A stretch of 9,849 nucleotides of DNA from positions 1 through 9,849 of the forward strand of contig DAOUTX010000028.1 of assembly GCA_030668465.1 (NCBI GenBank), written 5' to 3'. The translations under genes were made by a program, and so were the position numbers. The DNA is from Atribacterota bacterium (GTDB taxonomy: Bacteria > Atribacterota > Phoenicimicrobiia > Phoenicimicrobiales > Phoenicimicrobiaceae). Positions 1 to 6,761 of this stretch are shown piece by piece. The notes under the pieces are model-generated. The model searched no databases and had not been told where the DNA came from. It worked only from the letters and a program-made list of their open reading frames with translations. Position 1 is the first letter of the stretch. Each line of letters opens with the position of its first letter.

Positions 1-249
1 AAACATCCTTATACCAAAGGTTTACTACAGTGTATTCCCAAAATGGATCAGAAACAAAAAAAACTTAATGCGATTCCCGGCTCTGTCCCACATCCTCGAA
101 ACTTTCCTACGGGGTGTAGATTTTATCCAAGATGTCAACATGCAATGAAAAAATGTTTATCTCAACAGCCCGGGTTAATTGAAATAGATGATGAGCGTTT
201 TGTTGCCTGTTTTCGATATTTTAAAAAAAGTGGTGGAGAACAAGAATGA
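1..249 (+). CDS. oppD: Oligopeptide/dipeptide ABC transporter ATP-binding protein, C-terminal end (OppD/DppD type), 5' truncated by window
   Basis: Only the last 82 residues are visible; the frame is open from base 1 and the nucleotide-binding core lies outside the window. The visible part starts with HPYTKGLL, the hallmark of the C-terminal oligopeptide-transporter extension (oligo_HPY) that follows the ATPase core in OppD/DppD/OppF proteins. It continues with PGSVPHPRNFPTGC and a four-cysteine pattern at visible residues 39, 45, 52 and 70 (C-x5-C-x6-C-x17-C). In this family the protein is a cytoplasmic subunit that powers peptide import together with two permeases and a binding protein. The stop codon overlaps the start of the next ATPase gene (ATGA at 246-249), so the two are translationally coupled. 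OppD versus DppD, and the true substrate, cannot be decided from this tail. Confidence 0.9.
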   Translation, partial: KHPYTKGLLQCIPKMDQKQKKLNAIPGSVPHPRNFPTGCRFYPRCQHAMKKCLSQQPGLIEIDDERFVACFRYFKKSGGEQE

Positions 250-1232
250 GCGAAACAATTTTAAAAGTAAAAAATTTAACCAAGTTTTTTCCGATTATAG
301 GAGGAGTTATAAGACATAAAATTGGAGAAGTGAAAGCGGTAAATAATGTATCCTTCAATCTGAAAAAAGGAGATACTGTTGGAATTGTCGGAGAATCCGG
401 ATGTGGAAAATCAACTGTTGCCCGACTTATATTAAACTTAATTGAACCGACCGGTGGAGAAGTTATATTTCAGGGTCAAAATATATTTTCATTTTCCAAA
501 GGTAAAATGCGGAAGGTGCGAAAAAAAGTGCAAATGGTTTTTCAAGACCCCTATTCCGCTTTTGATCCCCGATTTACTGTTTTTGAGAGTTTGAGTGAGA
601 TATTTATTATTCAAAAAATAGAGAAGGTAAATATAAAAGAGGAGGTATTTCGTTTATTAGAGATTGTTGGCCTCAAACCCGAATATTCCGATTATTATCC
701 CTATGAACTATCCGGCGGACAAAAGCAGCGAATCGTTATTGCCCGAGCGATTGCCCTGAATCCGGAATTAATTATTTTGGACGAGCCTACTTCGGCATTG
801 GATGTATCCGTTCAATCACAGATTTTAAATTTATTACAGGATATACAACATAAATTTAATTTGACCTATCTCTTTATCTCGCATGACCTATCGGTTATTA
901 ATTATTTTTGCAATGAAATCATGGTTATGTATTTGGGGAAAATAGTGGAAAAAGCTTCTCGAGAAGATCTTTTCCAAAAACCTCTTCATCCATATACCAA
1001 AGCACTAATTTCCAGTATTTTTGTTCCTGACCCGGACAAACGATTAACCATTGTTCCTTTGGAAGGCGATGTACCCAGTCCAATTAACCTACCTTCAGGA
1101 TGTGTTTTCCATACAAGATGTAAATTTGCCAGTAAAATTTGTTGCGAAGAAGAGCCAGAATTGGCAAATGCAACTCAAGGTCACTATGTTGCCTGTCATC
1201 ATTTTAAAAAAATTCAAGAAAAACAAAATTAG
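246..1232 (+). CDS. oppF: Oligopeptide/dipeptide ABC transporter ATP-binding protein (OppF/DppF type)
   Basis: This is a complete 328-residue ATPase, a normal length for OppF/DppF. It should pair with the preceding OppD-type subunit to drive peptide uptake at the inner face of the membrane. Visible motifs are Walker A GESGCGKST (residues 49-57), a Q-loop in VFQDPYSAFDPR (98-109), the ABC signature LSGGQKQR (155-162), Walker B LIILDE (175-180), the D-loop SALD (183-186) and the switch histidine in ISHD (H213). The oligo_HPY extension follows from HPYTKAL (248-254). It carries cysteines C286, C292, C299 and C316, nearly the same spacing as in the upstream partner. The ATG at 246 overlaps the previous stop and has GGAG at 236-239 as its ribosome binding site. 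The family call is secure; the oligopeptide versus dipeptide specificity is not. Confidence 0.95.
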   Translation: MSETILKVKNLTKFFPIIGGVIRHKIGEVKAVNNVSFNLKKGDTVGIVGESGCGKSTVARLILNLIEPTGGEVIFQGQNIFSFSKGKMRKVRKKVQMVFQDPYSAFDPRFTVFESLSEIFIIQKIEKVNIKEEVFRLLEIVGLKPEYSDYYPYELSGGQKQRIVIARAIALNPELIILDEPTSALDVSVQSQILNLLQDIQHKFNLTYLFISHDLSVINYFCNEIMVMYLGKIVEKASREDLFQKPLHPYTKALISSIFVPDPDKRLTIVPLEGDVPSPINLPSGCVFHTRCKFASKICCEEEPELANATQGHYVACHHFKKIQEKQN

Positions 1233-1284
1233 AGGATTGTATTTTTTATATATTTGGTGTATTATTCAAAAAATAAGCAAAGTC

Positions 1285-1303
1285 TATTAGGTAAAGTCTA
1301 ATA
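1285..1303 (+). other. Small inverted repeat covering the ribosome site and start of the D-aminoacylase gene
   Basis: TATTAG (1285-1290) and CTAATA (1298-1303) are perfect 6-bp arms around a 7-nt loop. The left arm includes part of the only Shine-Dalgarno-like AGGT, and the right arm ends on the A of the ATG. The stem is AT-rich and weak, so any effect on translation is speculative. Confidence 0.3.
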
Positions 1304-2919
1304 TGTTAGATATATTAATTAAAAATGGAAAAATCTATAATGGTTTAGGCGGAAAACCTTATAAGAAAAATATTGGCATAAAAGATGACCGAATTGAAAT
1401 TATCACCTCCAATGAACCTCCAGCACATAAACTAATTAATGCTATTGATTTAGCCATATCTCCCGGATTTATCGATATGCATTCTCACACTGATTTTTCG
1501 ATTAAGGATAATCCAAAAGCAGAAAGTAAAGTAATGCAAGGAGTTACCACAGAGGTAGTTGGAATGTGTGGATTTTCCCCTGCTCCTACAAATGGAAATT
1601 ATTTTGCTGACTTAATGGATTATTTTACCAACACTATTGTTTTAAGCAAGGAAGAGAAATTACAGTGGCATTGGAAAAATTTATATGAATTTTATGAAGA
1701 GATTGAAAAAAAAGGTATCTCAGTTAATTTAGCACCTTTATTAGGATATGGAACATTGCGGGTTGCTTATTCAGGTTTTTCAAAGACACCTAATGCACTA
1801 TTGCCCGAACAGCAGAAAAAAATACTCTATCAGATTGAAAAAGAAATGGAAGCAGGTATTTGGGGGATTTCCACAGCTTTAGAATATCCTCCTTGTTCAT
1901 ATTGCGATGTCGAAGAAATTGCCAAAGCCTGTAAAATAGTGAAAAGATTTAATGGAATTTATTCAACTCATATGCGAAATGAAAATGGTAGGAATGTTTT
2001 TACTTCTTTGAAAGAAGCTATTAAGGTGGCTCAAATTAGTGGTGTTAATTTGGAGATTGCCCATCTTAAAATTGCTGCTAAAGAAGGATGGGGGAAAGCA
2101 TCAGAAATATTAAATCGAATTCATCAGGAACGAAAAAAAGGCATTGAAATAAATGCTGACCAATATCCTTATACTGCCTGGGGGTCAGGTATTTTAGATT
2201 TTTTACCTAAGGAAATGGTTTATAAAGGAATTAACTATTGGAGAAATTATTTATTGAAAAAAGAAAACAAAAAAGGAATAATACGTTTTATAAAAAATAA
2301 CCCTGAAGGTCCGGAAAAAGGCATGGGATGGGAAGAAATAATTATTGCCAATACAAAGACAAAAAATAATGAGGTTATTGTAGGAAAAAGTATCCATGAG
2401 TTATCAATAATAAGAAAAATAGAACCGGAAGAACTCATAATAGATTTATTAATTGAAAAAGAGGGATATGTAAAATTAATTGTTTTTTGCATGAAAGAAG
2501 AAGATATTAAAACGATTCTAAAAGATTCCCTGGTTATGATCGGTTCAGATGGGAGAGCAGTATCTCCATACGGTAAATTTTCCAACGTACATTTCCATCC
2601 TCGTTATTATGGAACTTTTCCCAGGATTTTAGGGAAATATGTGCGAGAAGAGAAAGTCATATCGTTGCCTGAGGCCATTCGTAAAATGACCTATATGCCA
2701 GCAACTAAAATTGGGTTAAGGGATAGGGGTCAAATTACCGAAGGAGCTTTTGCTGATATAGTCATTTTTAATCCGCAAACAGTAATTGATAACGCTACTT
2801 TTAAAAATCCACATTGTTTCCCCTCAGGTATTAGAGAAGTAATAGTGAATGGTAAGTTAGTTGTTGAACAGGGAAGGTCAACTTCTTCGTTGCCTGGTTC
2901 TTTTTTAAGGAGAGAATAA
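1303..2919 (+). CDS. N-acyl-D-amino-acid deacylase (D-aminoacylase family amidohydrolase)
   Basis: This 538-residue enzyme is expected to hydrolyse N-acyl-D-amino acids to a D-amino acid and a carboxylate. It belongs to the metal-dependent amidohydrolase superfamily (D-aminoacylase branch, usually about 480-540 residues). The N-terminal small domain reads DILIKNGKIYNGLG. The metal site follows: HSHTD (H60, H62), the branch-typical cysteine in GMCGFSPAP (C89), STHMR (H223), EIAHLK (H254) and the catalytic aspartate in MIGSDGRA (D416). The C-terminus has RYYGTFPRILG (435-445), MTYMPATKIGL and GAFADIVIF, typical of the beta-sandwich return. No signal peptide is visible, so it is probably cytoplasmic. 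It lies 70 bp after the transporter ATPases with no convincing terminator between, so imported peptides or acylated amino acids are the likely substrate source. The ribosome site is weak (AGGT at 1289-1292). Exact acyl and side-chain specificity cannot be read. Confidence 0.9.
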   Translation: MLDILIKNGKIYNGLGGKPYKKNIGIKDDRIEIITSNEPPAHKLINAIDLAISPGFIDMHSHTDFSIKDNPKAESKVMQGVTTEVVGMCGFSPAPTNGNYFADLMDYFTNTIVLSKEEKLQWHWKNLYEFYEEIEKKGISVNLAPLLGYGTLRVAYSGFSKTPNALLPEQQKKILYQIEKEMEAGIWGISTALEYPPCSYCDVEEIAKACKIVKRFNGIYSTHMRNENGRNVFTSLKEAIKVAQISGVNLEIAHLKIAAKEGWGKASEILNRIHQERKKGIEINADQYPYTAWGSGILDFLPKEMVYKGINYWRNYLLKKENKKGIIRFIKNNPEGPEKGMGWEEIIIANTKTKNNEVIVGKSIHELSIIRKIEPEELIIDLLIEKEGYVKLIVFCMKEEDIKTILKDSLVMIGSDGRAVSPYGKFSNVHFHPRYYGTFPRILGKYVREEKVISLPEAIRKMTYMPATKIGLRDRGQITEGAFADIVIFNPQTVIDNATFKNPHCFPSGIREVIVNGKLVVEQGRSTSSLPGSFLRRE

Positions 2920-2970
2920 ATCGGTTTTTTTAATTTAGAAGGAATTTACCACCCATAAAGAGTGGAATGA

Positions 2971-3412
2971 AATAGATTATATGGCCAAGGAGCCTTAGAT
3001 ATGAAATCAGGACTGGCGGCTGCCATGATAGCAATGGAAGTGTTAAAAAAAATAGAGAATCAATTAAAAGGGAAAGTATTATTTACTGCTGTTGTAGATG
3101 AAGAGGGGCCATATGGTTTAGGAACAGATGCTTTAATCAGAGATGGGATAACAGATAAATGTGATATGGCCATCGTGACCGAACCGGCTGCTGCTTTCGC
3201 CCCCAAAGATATACACAATACTTGCTTGCTTATTGGGGCAAGGGGGCGTTATTTATATGATATTCGAGTTAAGGGGAAAGCTGCTCACGGATCAATGCCG
3301 TATTTAGGTGTAAATGCTGTCGTCGATGCCTCCAAGATTGTTTTGGAGTTGCAGAAGATGAAATTAGGATCTCATCCTTTCTTGGGAGAAAGGAATACCT
3401 TTTATTATTCCT
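2971..3412 (+). pseudogene. M20-family metallopeptidase remnant (ArgE/DapE/CPG2-like), truncated at both ends
   Basis: The frame from 2971 reads NRLYGQGALDMKSG, the conserved YGRGxxDMKxG segment of M20 peptidases; its Asp (codon 2998-3000) bridges the two metals. Then follow VVDEEGP (the Glu-Glu catalytic/metal pair), VTEPAAA (a metal-ligand Glu) and the lid-domain GARGRYLYDIRVKGKAAHGSMPYLGVNA. The match fades after SHPFLGERNT near 3400. In-frame stops at 2956 and 2968 cut off the upstream half, including the HxD metal-ligand motif, and the C-terminal half of the catalytic domain is absent. An open frame from ATG 3001 gives 171 residues to 3516, but its last ~35 residues are out-of-frame reading of the next remnant. 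A protein lacking these ligands is unlikely to be an active peptidase. The intact ancestor probably processed imported peptides or acyl amino acids. Confidence 0.8.
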
Positions 3413-3415
3413 TTT

Positions 3416-3535
3416 ATAGAACTACTCTAAAAAGGTATTTGGCCATTTGTTCTTTGCGATATTATCGTATTAATTATAATAGTTGCTTTCCCAAATATCA
3501 CACTCTATTTACCTAATTTATTATTAGGCAAATAA
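3416..3535 (+). pseudogene. TRAP transporter large permease (DctM) C-terminal remnant
   Basis: Frame 2 from about 3416 reads IELL-stop-KGIWPFVLCDII and ends in FPNITLYLPNLLLGK with a natural TAA at 3533-3535. The pattern is a last hydrophobic helix introduced by KGxxPF and closed by FPxIxLxLPNLL. It is the characteristic C-terminus of DctM-type TRAP large permeases, integral membrane proteins that import organic acids with a DctP binding protein and DctQ. A TAA at 3428-3430 interrupts it where an aromatic residue would be expected, so TAT or TAC to TAA is plausible. The remaining ~400 residues of a permease are missing, and the fragment starts directly where the M20 remnant ends. I identify it by motif only; a short hydrophobic tail carries some risk of misassignment. 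Confidence 0.6.
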
Positions 3536-3641
3536 GACTAATAACTGGCGCATAATTATTAAAATTAATAAGATTACGATTTTTTTATTCTGCTAAATTT
3601 ATCAATATTATTAATAAAATTAATTACAAGGAGATAAAAAA
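3536..3641 (+). promoter_or_regulatory. AT-rich leader upstream of the M81 gene with strong ribosome binding site
   Basis: After the permease remnant, 106 bp separate it from the next gene. AAGGAG at 3628-3633 sits 8 nt before the ATG at 3642 and fixes that start; a second ATG follows at once (3645). TATTAT at 3606-3611 is a possible -10 element, but no good -35 is visible 16-18 bp upstream. The promoter assignment is therefore weak, while the ribosome site is clear. Confidence 0.5.
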
Positions 3642-5123
3642 ATGATGAAAATTTCAAAAATACTTATTGCCGAATTTAAGCATGAGACAAATACTTTTTC
3701 TAATAAAAAAACGGGTAAAAAAGAGTATAATGATAGATATATAAAATATGGTAAAGAGATAGAAGACTTCTTTAAAAATACAAAAACCGAAATAAGTGCC
3801 TTCATTGATGTAAGCAGGGAAGAAAAATTTAAAATTATCCCTACCATAGCAGCCAATGCCTGGCCTGCTGGTCCCGTAACGAGAGACATGTTTAATCTGG
3901 TTAAGACAAACATAATCAATACAATTAATGAAGAAAAAAATATTAATGCAATTTTATTATCGCTTCACGGAGCAATGGTTTTGGAAGATGCTCCAGATGG
4001 AGAAGGGGAACTTTTGGAGGCAATTCGTAAGGTTATCGGCAAAGATATTCCTATTGTTACTACATTAGACTTGCATGCTAATATAACAGAAAAAATGGTT
4101 ATTAATTCCAATGGATTTTTCCCATTTGATAACTATCCTCATACTGATATATATGCTCGGGGCCATGAAGCAGCAATAAATTTAGCTAGAATATTACGCA
4201 AAGAAATAAAACCAGTGATAAGGATAAAAAAATTGCCTTTATTAAGCCCCTCTTTAGAGACAAATAAGCCACCTCATAAAGAATTTTTAGATATGGCTCA
4301 ATCTTGGGAAGAAAATCCAAAGGTTATAAGTGTTAGTATTGTAACAGGATTTCCCCATGCAGATATATATGAAGGAGGAGTTACTGTTATAGCTCAGACA
4401 AATAATGATATTCCTTTAGCTGAAGAAATAGTTGAAAAAATTGGAAGAGGGATAATAAAAGAACATAAAAATTTTGTAAAGAAAATGTACCCTATTGAAG
4501 AAGCTGTAAAAATTGGGATGGAGGCATCTGAATCCCCCGTTATTTTAGCAGATGGCAATGATAACCAAGGGGGTGGTAGTCCTGGTGATGGAACGCAATT
4601 ATTAAGAAAATTAATTGAAATGAAAGCCAAAAATGTAGGATTTGCAAATATTCCTGATCCTGATACAGTCGAGAAATCAATAAAAGCTGGAGTAGGTAAT
4701 AGCGTGAGTGTAAGATTGGGGGGAAAATCAAATTACAATTTAGGAGAACCTATTGAGATTTCTGCAATTGTCAAAACAATTGCTGATGGTAAATTTATAA
4801 ATAAAGGTCCCATGTTTAAGGGGCTCCAAATGAATGTAGGGCGAACTGTTGTACTAGATATAGACGGGATTGAAGTTATTGTAACCGAAGGACGATTCCA
4901 ACCCTGGGATCCTGAAATTTTCAGGAGAGTAGGTATTGAACCCACAGACAAACAAATATTAGTGTTAAAATCTACTCTACATTACCGGGCAGCTTATGGG
5001 GAGTTTGCAAAACAAATGATTGATGTTGATGCTCCGGGTTTACTTTCTGATGATATAAAAACATTAGATTTAAAAAATATTCGGAGACCCATCTTTCCTT
5101 TAGACCAATTGGATGAAGAATAA
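3642..5123 (+). CDS. M81 family metallopeptidase-like protein (MlrC family)
   Basis: This is a complete 493-residue protein, the usual length for the MlrC/M81 family (DUF1485 plus MlrC C-terminal domain). The founding member acts in microcystin linear-peptide breakdown, but most bacterial homologues have unknown substrates. Visible family motifs are FKHETNTFS (12-20), ANAWPAGPVTRD (71-82), LSLHGAMV (106-113), TLDLHAN (141-147) and NYPHTD (164-169). D143, H145 and H167 match the spacing of the reported MlrC zinc ligands. GFPHADIYEGG (236-246) and ILADGNDNQGGGSPGDGT (301-318) follow, the latter opening the C-terminal domain. No signal peptide or membrane segment is seen, so it should be cytoplasmic. 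Peptide-uptake genes and a dead M20 peptidase lie upstream, which agrees with a role in breaking down an unusual peptide or amide. Family confidence is high; the reaction is unproven. Confidence 0.92.
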   Translation: MMKISKILIAEFKHETNTFSNKKTGKKEYNDRYIKYGKEIEDFFKNTKTEISAFIDVSREEKFKIIPTIAANAWPAGPVTRDMFNLVKTNIINTINEEKNINAILLSLHGAMVLEDAPDGEGELLEAIRKVIGKDIPIVTTLDLHANITEKMVINSNGFFPFDNYPHTDIYARGHEAAINLARILRKEIKPVIRIKKLPLLSPSLETNKPPHKEFLDMAQSWEENPKVISVSIVTGFPHADIYEGGVTVIAQTNNDIPLAEEIVEKIGRGIIKEHKNFVKKMYPIEEAVKIGMEASESPVILADGNDNQGGGSPGDGTQLLRKLIEMKAKNVGFANIPDPDTVEKSIKAGVGNSVSVRLGGKSNYNLGEPIEISAIVKTIADGKFINKGPMFKGLQMNVGRTVVLDIDGIEVIVTEGRFQPWDPEIFRRVGIEPTDKQILVLKSTLHYRAAYGEFAKQMIDVDAPGLLSDDIKTLDLKNIRRPIFPLDQLDEE

Positions 5124-5319
5124 ACATAAGTATGATTCAAAAAGAGCTTTGATAAAGAAAAACAATTATTAGAGGCAAAAGTATAGCAGAAGCAAATTTA
5201 ACTTATTTTAATTTCCTGCCATAAAAACATCATTTTTAAATGAAAATCTGCACTATTAAAAAATATTAAATTTTTTTCTAAAAATTTGATTTTTATTTTC
5301 CTTCATGATATTATCATAA

Positions 5320-5339
5320 TATACGGTATACCGTATACC
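5320..5339. promoter_or_regulatory. Candidate operator: 18-bp perfect palindrome overlapping a tandem 7-bp repeat
   Basis: TATACGGTATACCGTATA at 5320-5337 is its own reverse complement. Overlapping it, GTATACC is repeated in tandem at 5326-5332 and 5333-5339. Perfect symmetry of this size in an upstream region is typical of dimeric repressor sites. GTATAC cores are seen in some GntR-type operators, but I cannot name the regulator. The site lies ~190 bp before the opine dehydrogenase start, and no regulator gene is in the window. Confidence 0.5.
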
Positions 5340-5383
5340 AACGTATTTGTTTTTGCTGCTACTTTTTAAATAAGTAATACAAA

Positions 5384-5421
5384 GATGATTCTAAAAATAT
5401 AAAAATTAAATTAGAATCATC
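5384..5421. repeat. Inverted repeat with 11-bp perfect arms
   Basis: GATGATTCTAA (5384-5394) and TTAGAATCATC (5411-5421) are exact reverse complements around a 16-nt A-rich spacer. As RNA it would form an 11-bp stem in the leader of the opine dehydrogenase transcript if transcription starts upstream. No U-run follows, so a classical terminator is unlikely. It may be a protein-binding site or a leader hairpin. Confidence 0.5.
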
Positions 5422-5448
5422 AATATTATTGTTTAAGAAAATATTATA

Positions 5449-5456
5449 TATACGGT
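5449..5456 (+). promoter_or_regulatory. Repeated operator half-site TATACGGT
   Basis: TATACGGT here is identical to the first eight bases of the palindrome at 5320-5337, 129 bp away. It is closer to the gene start and could be a secondary binding half-site. An 8-base match in AT-rich DNA may be chance, although the CGG core is rare in this region. Confidence 0.3.
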
Positions 5457-5525
5457 TAAACCTAATTTTTAGATAAAATGTTTCAGCCTGACAAAGATGT
5501 TTTTAGAAATAGAAAGAGGTCAGTA

Positions 5526-6716
5526 ATGAAGATTAAAACCATAACTATCTGCGGAGGAGGCAATGCTGCCCATGCCATGATTCCTATCATCCGAAACCAT
5601 TTTTCCGGCAAGCTCAATCTTTTTCTCCCCTTTGGAGATGAAGCCAATCATTTTCAAAAATTAATTGATGAGAAAGGATTTTTAACCGCAACAATAGGAG
5701 GTAGTAAATTATATGGCCGGCCGGATAGGGTGAGCAAATTTGCCAAAGAAATATGCAAAGAAGCAGATTTAATACTCATGCCTTTACCGGCTTTCGCCCA
5801 CGAACAAACACTACTACAGATAGGTTCCTCTTTAAAAGAAGAAGCAATCATAGGTGCAATTCCGGCTCGGAGCGGTTTTGAATATGCTGCTTTAAAGATT
5901 TTAAAAGATAACCATAAAGAAAAAGTCAAAATATTTGGCATGCAGACTCTTCCCTGGGCTTGTCGAATAAAGGAATATGCCGCCAGCGTAAATATCTTAG
6001 GTAAAAAAAAGTGGGTCGGAATGGCCGCATTTCCTCATAAAATTACCTTTGAGTTAACCTCTTTCTTATCCCGAGTACTTGATTTAAAAATCGAATCTTT
6101 ACCAAATATGTTAACCCTCACCCTGGCAAATGTAGGGCAGATTATTCACCCGGGCATTATGTACGGCCTGTTTAAAGGTAAGGAACAAGCAACCTATCAA
6201 AAAGAAACAATTCCTTTATTTTATCAAGGAGTGACCAAAGAGATTGCCAAAACATTAAAAGCGATGAGTGATGAAATACTGGTATTAACAGAAAAAATAA
6301 AAGCTTTGGATAAAAATGTGAATTTAGACCATGTTTTGGCCTTGAAGGATTGGTTGATATATTCCTATGAAAGTTCAATCGCAGATAAAAGCAGTCTGCA
6401 AAGTTGTTTTGTTACTAATAGTGCTTATCAAGGCTTGTGTGCACCTATGAAAAAAATAAACAACGATTATTTTTTACCGGATTTCCAGGCACGATACTTA
6501 ACCGAAGATGTACCGTTCGGTTTAATCGTTATTAAATCCATTGCTCAACTGGTTGCAGTGGAAACACCTGTTATTGATGAAATCATTTTAACCATCAGCC
6601 AATGGATGGGAAAAGAATATATAAGGGGAGGTTTCTTAGAAGGAAAAGACATAAAAGATACTCGAATTCCTCAGAATTATGGTATAAAGCATTTAGAAGA
6701 AATTATAATTTATTAA
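5526..6716 (+). CDS. Octopine/nopaline (opine) dehydrogenase family protein
   Basis: This 396-residue NAD(P)-dependent oxidoreductase opens with a Rossmann motif, TICGGGNAAHAM (residues 7-18). It continues through LILMPLPAFAHEQTL (82-96) and IGAIPARSGFEYAA (109-122) into the helical octopine-dehydrogenase domain. There, NVGQIIHPGIMYG (202-214) supplies H208 and RYLTEDVPFGL (323-333) supplies D328. These positions agree with the His-Asp catalytic dyad known from octopine dehydrogenase. The family joins an amino acid and a 2-oxo acid reductively, or reverses this, in the cytoplasm; which substrates are used here is unknown. An in-frame ATG exists at 5478, but it lacks a ribosome site and would add 16 residues with no family resemblance. 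The ATG at 5526 has AGAGG at 5515-5519 and puts the Rossmann strand right at the N-terminus, so I chose it. The next gene starts 45 bp downstream, probably in the same operon. Confidence 0.88.
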   Translation: MKIKTITICGGGNAAHAMIPIIRNHFSGKLNLFLPFGDEANHFQKLIDEKGFLTATIGGSKLYGRPDRVSKFAKEICKEADLILMPLPAFAHEQTLLQIGSSLKEEAIIGAIPARSGFEYAALKILKDNHKEKVKIFGMQTLPWACRIKEYAASVNILGKKKWVGMAAFPHKITFELTSFLSRVLDLKIESLPNMLTLTLANVGQIIHPGIMYGLFKGKEQATYQKETIPLFYQGVTKEIAKTLKAMSDEILVLTEKIKALDKNVNLDHVLALKDWLIYSYESSIADKSSLQSCFVTNSAYQGLCAPMKKINNDYFLPDFQARYLTEDVPFGLIVIKSIAQLVAVETPVIDEIILTISQWMGKEYIRGGFLEGKDIKDTRIPQNYGIKHLEEIIIY

Positions 6717-6750
6717 TTTGTTTTATTTTTGATTTTTTTTATATAGTAAA

Positions 6751-6755
6751 AGGAG
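6751..6755 (+). promoter_or_regulatory. Ribosome binding site deciding the start of the fused B12 mutase-like gene
   Basis: AGGAG lies 6 nt before the ATG at 6762. It selects this start for the long downstream frame over an overlapping short frame that begins at 6602 inside the preceding gene and has no support. Confidence 0.8.
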
Positions 6756-6761
6756 AAGAAA

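Larger units (their letters stand above)
5124..5477 (+). other. AT-rich intergenic region, no gene seen
   Basis: About 350 bp between the M81 gene and the opine dehydrogenase leader hold no supportable coding frame on either strand. The first ~190 bp are featureless and very AT-rich. The remainder contains a palindromic operator candidate, an 11-bp inverted repeat and a repeated half-site, listed separately. I see no convincing intrinsic terminator (GC-rich stem plus U-run) after 5123. Confidence 0.7.

Noticed and set aside
1241..1274. ATTTTTT ... AAAAAAT inverted arms after the second ATPase gene, possible terminator
   Set aside because: The arms are only A/T, the loop is about 20 nt and there is no GC stem, so it is expected by chance in this AT-rich DNA.
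2247..2585. 112-codon minus-strand open frame inside the D-aminoacylase gene
   Set aside because: It is antisense to conserved enzyme sequence, has no recognisable motif and no ribosome site; a shadow of the real gene.
3512..3528. CCTAAT-TTATT-ATTAGG hairpin, possible terminator
   Set aside because: It lies inside the codons of the permease tail (LPNLLLG), has only 6-bp arms and is not followed by a U-run.
5347..5376. TTGTTT with TAAGTA 18 bp downstream as a sigma-70-type promoter for the opine dehydrogenase operon
   Set aside because: Both boxes are poor and such matches are common in AT-rich sequence, so I did not list it as a feature.
5478..5525. Upstream in-frame ATG as the start of the opine dehydrogenase
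   Set aside because: It lacks a ribosome site and adds 16 residues that precede the normal Rossmann N-terminus; the ATG at 5526 has AGAGG at good spacing.
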